Source: Chitinophagaceae bacterium (lineage in GTDB: Bacteria; Bacteroidota; Bacteroidia; Chitinophagales; Chitinophagaceae). From it: a DNA stretch of 64,000 bases. Location: contig JAEUVO010000085.1 in the NCBI GenBank assembly GCA_016786885.1, positions 1-64,000 of the forward strand. Reading direction: 5' to 3'. Under the pieces are notes generated by a model, which was not told where the DNA came from, searched no databases, and worked only from the letters and a program-made list of their open reading frames with translations. Positions within the stretch are counted from its first letter, which is position 1, and the number at the start of each line of letters is the position of its first letter. Positions 43,714-51,779 of the stretch are shown here, piece after piece. Position numbers and translations under genes: made by a program.

Positions 43714-43722
43714 CCTCCTTTT
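43714..43722 (-). promoter_or_regulatory. Strong Shine-Dalgarno site of the precursor-like gene
   Basis: AAAAGGAGG lies 4-5 nt before the ATG at 43709 on the minus strand. It stands out because the other genes in this window mostly lack such a site, and it suggests high translation of the peptide. Confidence 0.65.
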
Positions 43723-43773
43723 GTTTAATAGTTAAGAAATGGTTTCGGATATTTCAATACTGGAAAGTTGAGC

Positions 43774-43795
43774 TTTATATAAACAAAAGTCAATA
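43774..43795 (-). promoter_or_regulatory. Upstream motif shared with the PLD gene
   Basis: The minus strand begins TATTGACTTTT and ends TATAAA, 18 of 22 identical to 40185-40206. It lies about 65 nt before the peptide start, so it could hold promoter or operator sequence. It does not fit the TTG-N19-TAnnTTTG form. Confidence 0.35.
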
Positions 43796-43825
43796 CCCTT
43801 TTTGGGTTAGTCAATCTTAAAAATT

Positions 43826-43874
43826 AAAAACCCTGTCATCCGAAATCCCGGGGAGGGAAATCGGAGCGACAGGG
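43826..43874 (-). terminator. Strong rho-independent terminator after the 169-residue protein gene
   Basis: CCCTGTC pairs with GACAGGG, and the interior pairs again (TCCGA/TCGGA and TCCC/GGGA), giving a long stem of about 44 nt. It is followed on the minus strand by TTTTTAATTTTT. It separates this gene from the peptide gene transcript. Confidence 0.88.
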
Positions 43875-43903
43875 CTCTTTATGTATACCGTCTCAGTTAA
43901 TAT

Positions 43904-44413
43904 CTATGCACACAGCTCCACTTTGAACGCCAGGCTGAAGTAGCGGAAGAACTCTCCTCTGTCGTTACTGCTGTAGCCGTTCCAGGCCTGGCCAAAAGTA
44001 AAGGGATGTTTGTTACCGCTGGCAGCTTCGCCGATACCAACAATACCATCATTGGTCTGCAGTCGGAAACCATAGGTAGCATCTTTTTTTAGCGCTACAG
44101 GTTCCAGTTCAAAGCGGATCCAATGCGTGCCGTCATTTTTATCTACCGGCCGGCTGGTACTGCCAATGGCTGGTCCCCAGGTATTAGTAGCGGCATCAAA
44201 TTCATGCAGGGTAAGAGCCACTTCACCGGGTTGTGTCACGGCGGAGGCATATACCTGTATGTTGTTGACTAATCCTTCTGAGGGGCAAATAAATGTTTGT
44301 CCGGCAAGGCGGTCATGGGCATGGGGTTTAAGATGACCGATCCAGAGAGTAGTGTTGTTCTGTGCCTGGCTAAGTACCGGGCGGGAATGGCTGCTGTGTT
44401 TTTTAGTTTCCAT
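43904..44413 (-). CDS. Uncharacterised beta-rich protein next to the RiPP-like locus
   Basis: 169 residues without signal peptide or membrane segment. The N-terminal 20 residues are polar (METKKHSSHSRPVLSQAQNN). The rest alternates strands and turns (GQTFICPSEGLVNNIQVYAS, VALTLHEFDAATNTWG, YGFRLQTNDGIVGIGEAASG), suggestive of a jelly-roll or carbohydrate-binding-like sandwich. It ends FKVELCA. I do not recognise the family. It is on the same strand as the peptide and ligase genes but has its own terminator, so linkage is by proximity only. ATG 44413 is chosen over an in-frame start at 44440. Confidence 0.65.
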   Translation of the reverse strand: METKKHSSHSRPVLSQAQNNTTLWIGHLKPHAHDRLAGQTFICPSEGLVNNIQVYASAVTQPGEVALTLHEFDAATNTWGPAIGSTSRPVDKNDGTHWIRFELEPVALKKDATYGFRLQTNDGIVGIGEAASGNKHPFTFGQAWNGYSSNDRGEFFRYFSLAFKVELCA

Positions 44414-44836
44414 AATATATCTGCATTTTAAAATAAACAAATCGGGGGTACGGTTGCAGCTGGTAATGGTAAAAAAAGAACTGGTGTTATGTCAGAAACT
44501 CCCGTTTCCGGGTATTATTGTGCGACTGACAAAAATCAGTTATAAAATTAATAACAGATTGTGCTAATCTTATAGGGAGATTTACCAATCTTTTTAAGTA
44601 AATTGTCAATGACCTGGCGGGTAAAAGAGAATGTGGATAACCCCGGAAATGAGGTGAAAAAATGGTGCAGAAAGAAAAATTTTTTTCCAAACCATTTTGC
44701 TCTTTATTTCGCCTCACTGACTGACGGACACATTCCTATAACGAAGAAGTAATAATTTCTTAAAACAAGATGGAACTAACCCGGTGGTCATTGGTGAACA
44801 ACTGATGGTTTAACTCTTTATCTCCCTACCTGAACA
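44414..44836. other. Intergenic region upstream of dnaB
   Basis: 423 bp without a credible gene. It is AT-rich, holds one perfect DnaA box (44632-44640) and a run of T (44688-44696), and should contain the divergent promoters of dnaB and of the 169-residue protein gene. No clear TAnnTTTG element was found. Confidence 0.6.
44632..44640 (-). promoter_or_regulatory. Perfect DnaA box upstream of dnaB
   Basis: TGTGGATAA is the exact complement of TTATCCACA. It is a single site about 200 bp before the dnaB start. DnaA-dependent control of dnaB is possible; a replication origin is not supported by one box. Confidence 0.5.
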
Positions 44837-46402
44837 ATGGATCTGACTAATATTAATAAAGACCGCAAGACAAGAAGAAAATCCACCCTTGACTTAGGCA
44901 CCATGGTATATGGTAAAGTGCCCCCGCAGGCAAAAGACCTGGAAGAAGCGGTGCTGGGTGCTATTATGCTTGAAAAAAGCGCCTTTGATACCATTGTAGA
45001 AATCTTGAAACCGGAATGTTTTTATGTAGAAGCTCACCAGCGCATCTTCAGCGCTATGCAAGGCCTGGCAAATAAAAGTCAGCCGATAGATATTTTAACT
45101 GTAGCCGAAGAACTCCGCTTCCGGGAAGAACTGGAAATGATAGGCGGAGCTTATTATGTAACCAAGCTTACCAATGCTGTTGTTTCTGCTGCCAATATTG
45201 AAGCACATTCCAGGATCATTCTGCAAAAATTCATTCAGCGGGAACTGATCCGCATCAGCGGTGAGATCATTGGTGATGCATACGAGGATTCAACCGATGT
45301 GTTTGATCTGCTGGATGTGGCTGAAAGCAAGTTGTTTGAAATTACCAACAACAACCTTCGCAAGAATTTTGAAACAATAGACTCCGTTTTGGTTAATACT
45401 ATTAAACGGATAGAAGACCTGCGTCATAAGAATGAAGATGTAACCGGTGTACCCAGCGGCTTTCCTTCGCTTGACCGAGTAACATATGGATGGCAGAATA
45501 CCGATCTTATCATTTTAGCGGCAAGGCCGGCTGTTGGTAAAACTGCATTTGCTTTGAACCTGGCAAGGAATGCCGTGATGCATCCGGGAAAGCAAACTGC
45601 AGTTGCTTTATTCTCTTTAGAAATGAGTGCCGGCCAGTTGGTACAACGTATTCTTTCAGCTGAAAGTGAAATATGGCTGGAAAAGATCAGCCGGGGCAAA
45701 ATGGAAGAGCATGAAATGAAACAATTGTATGCAAGAGGTGTTCAGCGATTAGCACAAGCTCCGTTATTTATTGATGACACACCGGCGCTAAACATTTTTG
45801 AATTGCGGGCTAAGTGCCGCCGTTTGAAAAACAAACATAATATCGGTCTTATCATCATTGACTATTTGCAGTTAATGAGCGGTACCGGCGAGAATCGTAA
45901 CAGCAACCGGGAGCAGGAGATCAGTAATATTTCCCGTAACCTGAAAGCATTGGCCAAAGAATTAAGTGTTCCAATTATTGCGCTGTCGCAGTTAAGCCGG
46001 GCAGTAGAAACCCGGGGTGCTGGTAAGGATGGAAATAAAATGCCCCAATTAAGTGATCTGCGTGAATCAGGAGCCATTGAACAGGATGCCGATATGGTTA
46101 TGTTCCTGTATCGTCCGGAATATTATGATATCACCACTAATGAACTTGGAGAAAATAACAGGGGTGAAACCCATGTACGAATAGCCAAACACCGTAACGG
46201 CTCTTTGGAAACTATTAAACTGCGGGCATTGCTGCATATCCAGAAATTTACCGAGGATGATGCAGGCAGTTTAGGTGGTACTGGTTTAACAGGGAACTGG
46301 AAACCAGTAAGCGATGTGGATGGTGATGGCGGCGCCAAAGTATTTATACAAACAGGCAGCCGGATGAATGACCTGCCGGAAGATGAGGACACTCCATTCT
46401 AA
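44837..46402 (+). CDS. dnaB: Replicative DNA helicase DnaB
   Basis: 521 residues. The N-terminal DnaB domain (about 28-130; PPQAKDLEEAVLGAIMLE) is followed by a linker helix and the RecA-like motor with Walker A AARPAVGKTAFAL (about 228-240), LFSLEMSAGQLVQR, Walker B LIIIDYLQLM, and the arginine-rich end VMFLYRPEYY and RIAKHRNG. It is the hexameric helicase that opens the fork in the cytoplasm. No intein is present. The acidic end (DLPEDEDTPF) is like other DnaB tails in the phylum. Confidence 0.96.
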   Translation: MDLTNINKDRKTRRKSTLDLGTMVYGKVPPQAKDLEEAVLGAIMLEKSAFDTIVEILKPECFYVEAHQRIFSAMQGLANKSQPIDILTVAEELRFREELEMIGGAYYVTKLTNAVVSAANIEAHSRIILQKFIQRELIRISGEIIGDAYEDSTDVFDLLDVAESKLFEITNNNLRKNFETIDSVLVNTIKRIEDLRHKNEDVTGVPSGFPSLDRVTYGWQNTDLIILAARPAVGKTAFALNLARNAVMHPGKQTAVALFSLEMSAGQLVQRILSAESEIWLEKISRGKMEEHEMKQLYARGVQRLAQAPLFIDDTPALNIFELRAKCRRLKNKHNIGLIIIDYLQLMSGTGENRNSNREQEISNISRNLKALAKELSVPIIALSQLSRAVETRGAGKDGNKMPQLSDLRESGAIEQDADMVMFLYRPEYYDITTNELGENNRGETHVRIAKHRNGSLETIKLRALLHIQKFTEDDAGSLGGTGLTGNWKPVSDVDGDGGAKVFIQTGSRMNDLPEDEDTPF

Positions 46403-46413
46403 AATTTATTGGT

Positions 46414-46842
46414 ATGAGATCATTGTTATTAACCCTCTTACTTAGTGCCGGAGTTTTTTCAGAGGTGAATGCGCAGGATAGTACTGCTGTCAACAACAGT
46501 ATGGCAACGGTTTATTTTATGCGTTCTACCGGTTTCCAGGGTTCTGCAACGGCATTCACGGCATTCATAGACGATACTATTGTTTGCAAACTCAATAACA
46601 AACGATATTCCATTCATTCAATAGCTCCAGGTAAGCACAAGTTTACAGTCCAGTTTGCAGGAAAGAAATCGAAGGAGAAAGCAGAAGCCGTTTATATAGA
46701 AACAGAGGCAGGCAAGGCATATTATATACAGATGATATTTCAGCCTGGTGCTTTTGTCAATAATTTATACTGCCAGGAAGTGACGGAGAACTCTGCCAAA
46801 ACCATGTTACCGGCTATGAAGCAGGATGTAAAATGTGAGTAG
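46414..46842 (+). CDS. Exported DUF2846-like protein
   Basis: 142 residues. A signal peptide (LLLTLLLSAGVFSEVNA) is followed by ATVYFMRSTGFQGSATAFTA, FIDDTIVCKLNNKRYS, IAPGKHKFTVQF and YIETEAGKAYYIQM, the pattern of the DUF2846 beta domain. It is likely periplasmic or surface, with no known function. It begins 11 bp after dnaB but ends with its own terminator, and is probably read through from dnaB. Confidence 0.75.
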   Translation: MRSLLLTLLLSAGVFSEVNAQDSTAVNNSMATVYFMRSTGFQGSATAFTAFIDDTIVCKLNNKRYSIHSIAPGKHKFTVQFAGKKSKEKAEAVYIETEAGKAYYIQMIFQPGAFVNNLYCQEVTENSAKTMLPAMKQDVKCE

Positions 46843-46876
46843 GTTTATAGTGCCTGGAATTCATACATAAAACTTT

Positions 46877-46906
46877 AGTCCAATTATCAATTGGACTTTT
46901 TATTTT
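46877..46906 (+). terminator. Rho-independent terminator before rsmE
   Basis: AGTCCAATT and AATTGGACT form a perfect 9-bp stem with a 3-nt loop, followed by TTTTATTTTT. It ends just before the rsmE start at 46914. Confidence 0.85.
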
Positions 46907-46913
46907 TACGTCA

Positions 46914-47615
46914 ATGGAGCTTCCTTTTTTTTACATAGTAGAGTATAATACTTTGAAAGGGGACATCACATTGGATGAAGACACCAGCAGGCATATGGTG
47001 CAGGTATTGCGCATGAAAGCCGGAGAACAGATAAACCTGACAGATGGAAAGGGAAACCTGCTTACCTGCGTGATAACAGAAGAGCATAAGAAGCATTGCA
47101 GTGTAGCAGTAAAACAAACTCAGTACACTGAGCCACCTAAAAGAAAGGTCTCTATAGCCATTTCCCTACTAAAGAACAGTAATCGTTTTGAATGGTTCCT
47201 TGAAAAAGCAACAGAAATTGGAGTGAATGAGATCATTCCACTGATATGTGAAAGAACGGAGAAAGAAAAATTCAGGTATGACAGGATGCAGGGAATCTGT
47301 GTAAGTGCTATGTTGCAAAGCCAACAGTGCTGGTTGCCGGTGTTGCATCAGCCGATGGATTTTAGTAGAGCGGTAACGTCATCAGCAGCAAATCAAAAAT
47401 TCATAGCGCATTGTGATGACGGCGCCAAAAACCAGTTGACCAGTCAATCATATAACCAATCAGCCATCATCCTCATTGGCCCTGAGGGAGATTTCACTCC
47501 GAAAGAAATAGAACTGGCTTTGACTAATCAGTTTGTTCCAGTATCATTAGGGGAAACAAGATTAAGAACAGAAACGGCTGGAGTGGTGGCAGCAGCATTG
47601 CTGATGTTGGCTTAA
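46914..47615 (+). CDS. rsmE: 16S rRNA m3U1498 methyltransferase RsmE
   Basis: 233 residues. The N-terminal PUA-like part has HMVQVLRMKAGEQINLTDGKG. The SPOUT knot region has SIAISLLKNSNRFEWFLEKATEIGV, IIPLICERTEK, the SAM loop LIGPEGDFTPKEIELA and LGETRLRTETAGVVAA. These match RsmE from start to end. It methylates U1498 of 16S rRNA using SAM. Its stop overlaps the stop of the convergent response regulator by 3-4 bp. Confidence 0.94.
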   Translation: MELPFFYIVEYNTLKGDITLDEDTSRHMVQVLRMKAGEQINLTDGKGNLLTCVITEEHKKHCSVAVKQTQYTEPPKRKVSIAISLLKNSNRFEWFLEKATEIGVNEIIPLICERTEKEKFRYDRMQGICVSAMLQSQQCWLPVLHQPMDFSRAVTSSAANQKFIAHCDDGAKNQLTSQSYNQSAIILIGPEGDFTPKEIELALTNQFVPVSLGETRLRTETAGVVAAALLMLA

Positions 47616-48250
47616 CTGATTATTCCCAGCTCTCTTACCACATTCATCAGTGATTGGGTGTTGTGCACATTAAATTTTTGCAGCATGTTTTTACGGTGTG
47701 TATCCACAGTATAGTTACTTAAGTATAGCCGGCTGGCTATTTCAGTACTTGTCATTCCTTCGGACAGCAGCTGAAGTATTTCTTTTTCTCTCCGTGTAAG
47801 TGCAGGAATATTATTTTGCTGAAGATTAAAATTTTGCAGTTGTTGCAATATTTTTTCATTGGCAGCCTTGCTCAGGTAAATCGTCCCGTCCATTATACTA
47901 TAAATGGCATCAATGAGTTCTTCCCGTTCCATGTTTTTTAGCAGGTAGCCGTTTGCACCTTTGCGGATGAGCTGGGTGATGATGCCAGCCTCATTTACAT
48001 AAGTAAGACCGATAATTTTTACTGTTTTATTTTTTTCTCTTATCAATTCGCACAGGCGCAACCCGTCAATATCCGGAAGATTAATGTCCAGCAATATCAC
48101 ATCCACTGGTGTTGTATTATCGAGGAAGGTCAATGCTTCTTTAGCTGTTTTTGCGGCTGCTTCTATATGCAGTTGGCTTTCATCTTTCAGCATTGTTTTA
48201 ATGCCGTCAATGACGAGAGGATGATCATCAATAATTAGAATTTTTATCAT
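47612..48250 (-). CDS. NarL/FixJ-type response regulator
   Basis: 212 residues. The receiver domain has the acidic pair in IIDDHPL (Asp8, Asp9), the phosphoacceptor Asp55 in VILLDINLPD, and a later conserved Lys near 107. The C-terminal LuxR-type helix-turn-helix (about 145-205) has LTRREKEILQLLSEGMTS and LYLSNYTVDTHRKNM. It is transcribed with the upstream histidine kinase gene (62 bp gap), which should phosphorylate it. Target genes are not visible from this window. Confidence 0.93.
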   Translation of the reverse strand: MIKILIIDDHPLVIDGIKTMLKDESQLHIEAAAKTAKEALTFLDNTTPVDVILLDINLPDIDGLRLCELIREKNKTVKIIGLTYVNEAGIITQLIRKGANGYLLKNMEREELIDAIYSIMDGTIYLSKAANEKILQQLQNFNLQQNNIPALTRREKEILQLLSEGMTSTEIASRLYLSNYTVDTHRKNMLQKFNVHNTQSLMNVVRELGIIS

Positions 48251-48312
48251 AGCCGTAAGCCGGCTATAAATTTAATCAATCAAATTTAAAAACCAGTATG
48301 TGGCTTATTTTA

Positions 48313-50319
48313 TCAGTCGTTAATAAGCAGGTCGATCATCACTGTGGTACCAATATCTTTTCGGGAATCAATAGTAAGCCTTCCGTTAAGATAATCCACC
48401 CGGCTCTTTACTGTTGCCATACCCATGCTCCTTTTTTCTTCGGCTTCTTCGGTGTCAAAACCCCGGCCATTATCTTCGATGACCACACTAAGGCGGTTAC
48501 CTTCCCGGTTTATTTGTATAATAGCCTCTGTAGCATAAGCATGTTTGATAATATTATTGATCAATTCCTGGATGATGCGGTAAAGCATAATTTCAACTGA
48601 GCTGCTGAGCCTTTTTTCCATTCCAAAAGTTTGCAGTGTTACTTTCAGAAGCTTACCTGAGCTGATATTACTACAGAAATCCTGCAGGGCTTCTGCAAGG
48701 CCGACCTTCATCAATACTTCGGGCATCATGTTATGAGCTACTTTTCTCAGTTCATCTGAAGCATTATTAATTAGGTCCAGGGTTTTTCTGTATAGCGGAT
48801 TTTCTTTTATTTCCGGTGTGTCCTTTTGCAGGGTGCTATAATGCATTTTTACTGTTGAGAAGATTCCTCCTAACCCGTCATGCAGATCTTTAGCAATCCT
48901 TGTTCGTTCAGTTTCCTGCCCGTTAATCATAGCTTGAAGAGAGACAACCTGTTGCTGTTTCTCCATTGAATTTATTTTTTCTTCCTGCAATACTGCCTGC
49001 TGTAGAGACAATTTTTGCCTGGCCCGGAAGTTTTTCCGAATCAAAGCCAGAATTATAAGAGCAGTTGCCAGCAATCCGGCTGCTATTGCGAGGTAAGTGT
49101 TTCTCTTTCGCAAGGCATAATCTTTTTGCTGCTGTACCTGTTGCAGACGGAGAATCTCATTTTCTTTTTTGTTGGTTTGGTATTGTGTTTCCAGCTCTGT
49201 TGTATAGTTTCTTGTTTCACTGTTCAGGATGCTGTCTGTTATTTCTGAATGCAGTAGCAAATTCCTGTAAGCATTGTAATAATCGCCGATGGAATCATAT
49301 AAGGTACTTAATGAGAGAGCCAGGTTCGCTTCAGCTCTTTTGTTGCTATATTCTTTTGCCAGCGACATTCCTTTGAACAAAGACTCTTTTGCCTGGTCAA
49401 AGTTTCTGCTCCGGTAATATGCTTGTCCGAGTGAATTATAATGATTGGCGGCCTGGTACTTATTATTAAGGGCTTCTGCTTTTTTAACGGCAATGCTGAT
49501 ATAATTAACTGCTTTTGAAAAATCTTCTTTCCCGTAATAATAAGTACCGAGTGTGCTGGATATTTCTGCTGCCAGGTTTTGATCCTGAGTTGTATTGCTA
49601 AAACTTTCGAGCCGGGGTATATATGTGGCTGCTTCATCGTATTTTTTTACGTATAGCAGATCGGTAACAATTGCCTGCAGCACATAGCCTACGGAAAGAC
49701 TGTCATTTGCTTTTTCTGCCAGGGGCAATACCTTTTTCCCCAGTTCAATTGCTTTTTCATATTGCTTTATTTGGCCTAATAGTGCAATTACGTTTGTGTA
49801 AGCTATAAGTGAATTTCCTGTATCGCCGGCCTTATCAAAACCTTCGGCTGCCTTCGTATAATATTCGGCTGCTTGCCTGTAGTTACCCATCATATAATTC
49901 TTATTGCCTTTTGCATTGAGTATTTTGCAAAGACCTTTAGTATCATGAAGTTGCTCATACATTTGTTCTGAAATAAGGAGAAAAGAATCAGCCTGCGGAT
50001 ACTTTCCCAAGTCAATATAACTGGTACCTGTGAGATAAGCCGTTCTGGCAATACCCATTTTAAAATCGAGTTTTTTGCTTAGCTGGTAACCTTCCAGACC
50101 ATATTCAAGAGCCTTGTTCACATCCTGGTATCCGATTTCATTACCAATCGTCATCAGCAAGTTTACTTTATTAGTATCCTCTTTTGTTTTGCCGAGTTCT
50201 TTAACCAGGCTGTCAATCTGTACATTGGATAACTGTGTATACGCAGGAATTGAAAACAAAAAAAATCCCCAGCATATTAAAACTGGCGCTGGCGAAATGA
50301 AGGTTTTTTTTCGGAGCAT
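48313..50319 (-). CDS. TPR-containing sensor histidine kinase (HisKA_3 type)
   Basis: 668 residues. A signal sequence (to about 28) precedes about seven TPR-like repeats (about 50-360) that probably lie in the periplasm. A coiled coil, one transmembrane helix (about 409-427) and a dimerisation domain with phosphoacceptor His480 (AKDLHDGLGG) follow. The HATPase domain carries ELINNIIKHAYAT (N box) and VIEDNGRGFD (G box). This class pairs with NarL-type regulators, as here at 47612. The signal is unknown. ATG 50319 is preferred to TTG 50334 since it begins the basic MLRKK. Confidence 0.9.
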   Translation of the reverse strand: MLRKKTFISPAPVLICWGFFLFSIPAYTQLSNVQIDSLVKELGKTKEDTNKVNLLMTIGNEIGYQDVNKALEYGLEGYQLSKKLDFKMGIARTAYLTGTSYIDLGKYPQADSFLLISEQMYEQLHDTKGLCKILNAKGNKNYMMGNYRQAAEYYTKAAEGFDKAGDTGNSLIAYTNVIALLGQIKQYEKAIELGKKVLPLAEKANDSLSVGYVLQAIVTDLLYVKKYDEAATYIPRLESFSNTTQDQNLAAEISSTLGTYYYGKEDFSKAVNYISIAVKKAEALNNKYQAANHYNSLGQAYYRSRNFDQAKESLFKGMSLAKEYSNKRAEANLALSLSTLYDSIGDYYNAYRNLLLHSEITDSILNSETRNYTTELETQYQTNKKENEILRLQQVQQQKDYALRKRNTYLAIAAGLLATALIILALIRKNFRARQKLSLQQAVLQEEKINSMEKQQQVVSLQAMINGQETERTRIAKDLHDGLGGIFSTVKMHYSTLQKDTPEIKENPLYRKTLDLINNASDELRKVAHNMMPEVLMKVGLAEALQDFCSNISSGKLLKVTLQTFGMEKRLSSSVEIMLYRIIQELINNIIKHAYATEAIIQINREGNRLSVVIEDNGRGFDTEEAEEKRSMGMATVKSRVDYLNGRLTIDSRKDIGTTVMIDLLIND

Positions 50320-50437
50320 AACAAATGATTTCAAAATAATTGTAAACGAAACCCTGCTGAAGGTAATCAGTATATTTTTTCTGTAATCTACCGGATTTTA
50401 GGTATTTCTTATTCCGCATTTTGACCAACTATTGGTA

Positions 50438-50468
50438 TTGACTCCGCCTTGCAGCAGAAATAGTTTTG
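50438..50468 (+). promoter_or_regulatory. Promoter of the three-gene cytolysin-like operon
   Basis: TTG, 20 nt, then TAGTTTTG: a full match to the Bacteroidota -33/-7 form. It lies 34 nt before the start at 50503. Confidence 0.65.
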
Positions 50469-50502
50469 TAGCCATCATTCATCACATCAAAACTTACATG
50501 AA

Positions 50503-51729
50503 ATGAAACCTGTCTTTATTTCAGCAGTTTGGTTGTTTATATCAACGAATTTGCCACAGGTAATGTTTGCTCAAACTGAACAACCCGCCGGCAGGGTGTC
50601 TCCGAAGGAGCTCGCCATTTCGCCTTCACCGATTTTTGATCTGATGGCGGCTACGCCGACACAGGTAACCCGGATGGCCGATATCAAAGATTTTAAAGTG
50701 GACTGGTCATTAAAATATGGTGTGAATCCAAACCTGGCTATTCAATCCCAACCTTTTTGGGAGTTTTTTTATAACAGGAAAGATTTGAGTAAGTATCAGA
50801 AAGCATCAGGCTTTATGCGAAAATTGGCTTCTATTGATGTATCACTCGGAAGTATTCAGGATGATGATAACTACAGGAGAATTGGCGGGGCTGTTAAACT
50901 AAACCTGTACCGTCAAAAAGATCCTTTGTTGGAGAAAGGAATGTATGAAGATATTGGAGCAAAATATAAGCAGGAAAAAGAGGAATTGTTACTTCAGTTA
51001 AAAGAAGCAAAACAAAAACTTGACACCATAACAAATATCCTGGAAAAACCTGCATTGAGAACACAGATAAGATCGCTGGAAGATCAGTTGAATTCCCAGA
51101 ATTCAAAAAGGATGGGGGAGATCAATGAGAGGGCAAAAATATTTGTAAATGAATACTGGAATGCCTCGTCGCTGGATGTGGCGTTTGGAAGAATGCACAC
51201 TTTTAAGTCTGATAGCTCGGGAACATTTGGTATGAAGCGTTCTAACAGGAGTTCCGGCTGGGGAGCCTGGCTGAATGGAAACGTTGGTATTGGTAAGCAA
51301 TTTTTGCTGACAGGATTATTGCGTTCATTCTGGTACAACGAACAGGTTGATTTCATCATTAAGGATAATACTACGGGTGATGAAACAGCAGATAAGACCA
51401 TTGCCCGGAATAACCTGTACAGTATGGGTTTAAATCTCAGGTATGGAGGAGCTATATATACTTTTTTCGTTGAGCTGTTGTATGAATACAAAAAGCTAAA
51501 CACACCTATAGAAGCGGTAAATCAGAACTATAAAGTTCCCGGTAATGTGCAAATCGTTGGTTCTTCATTGAAATGGGATGAGGTAAATCCCAACACCTTA
51601 ACATTTGGTGGCGACTGGCGAATTAGCCAGAGTGTGATTATTAATTATGGGATGCGCTGCGTATTTGACAGTAAATGGAAGTTTAAAACATTTACACCGG
51701 TTGCTACTATCAGCTGTATGATGCGATAA
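50503..51729 (+). CDS. Exported barrel-like protein with internal coiled coil, first gene of cytolysin-like operon
   Basis: 408 residues. A signal peptide (AVWLFISTNLPQVMFA) is followed by a polar stretch, then beta-like sequence (FKVDWSLKYGVNPNLAIQSQ), a charged helix (about 145-205; KYKQEKEELLLQLKEAKQKL), and further strands (GWGAWLNGNVGIGKQFLL, SMGLNLRYGGAIYTFFVELLY, TPVATISCMMR). The strand pattern suggests an outer-membrane barrel with a coiled-coil excursion. No known family was recognised. It sits 50 bp before the SGNH hydrolase gene and 34 bp after a good promoter. EQPAGR just after the signal peptide is encoded by CCCGCCGGCAGGG, which recalls the recN inserts. Confidence 0.72.
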   Translation: MKPVFISAVWLFISTNLPQVMFAQTEQPAGRVSPKELAISPSPIFDLMAATPTQVTRMADIKDFKVDWSLKYGVNPNLAIQSQPFWEFFYNRKDLSKYQKASGFMRKLASIDVSLGSIQDDDNYRRIGGAVKLNLYRQKDPLLEKGMYEDIGAKYKQEKEELLLQLKEAKQKLDTITNILEKPALRTQIRSLEDQLNSQNSKRMGEINERAKIFVNEYWNASSLDVAFGRMHTFKSDSSGTFGMKRSNRSSGWGAWLNGNVGIGKQFLLTGLLRSFWYNEQVDFIIKDNTTGDETADKTIARNNLYSMGLNLRYGGAIYTFFVELLYEYKKLNTPIEAVNQNYKVPGNVQIVGSSLKWDEVNPNTLTFGGDWRISQSVIINYGMRCVFDSKWKFKTFTPVATISCMMR

Positions 51730-51779
51730 AAAAGTAATTCCAATAAAACAATTTTTCATTAACCACTAAAACTTATTGT

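Noticed and set aside
44487..44717. 76-codon frame on the minus strand in the dnaB upstream gap
   Set aside because: Low-complexity translation, no ribosome site, and it crosses the DnaA box region.
44414..44836. Possible replication origin
   Set aside because: One DnaA box only; no cluster of boxes and no dnaA or dnaN nearby.
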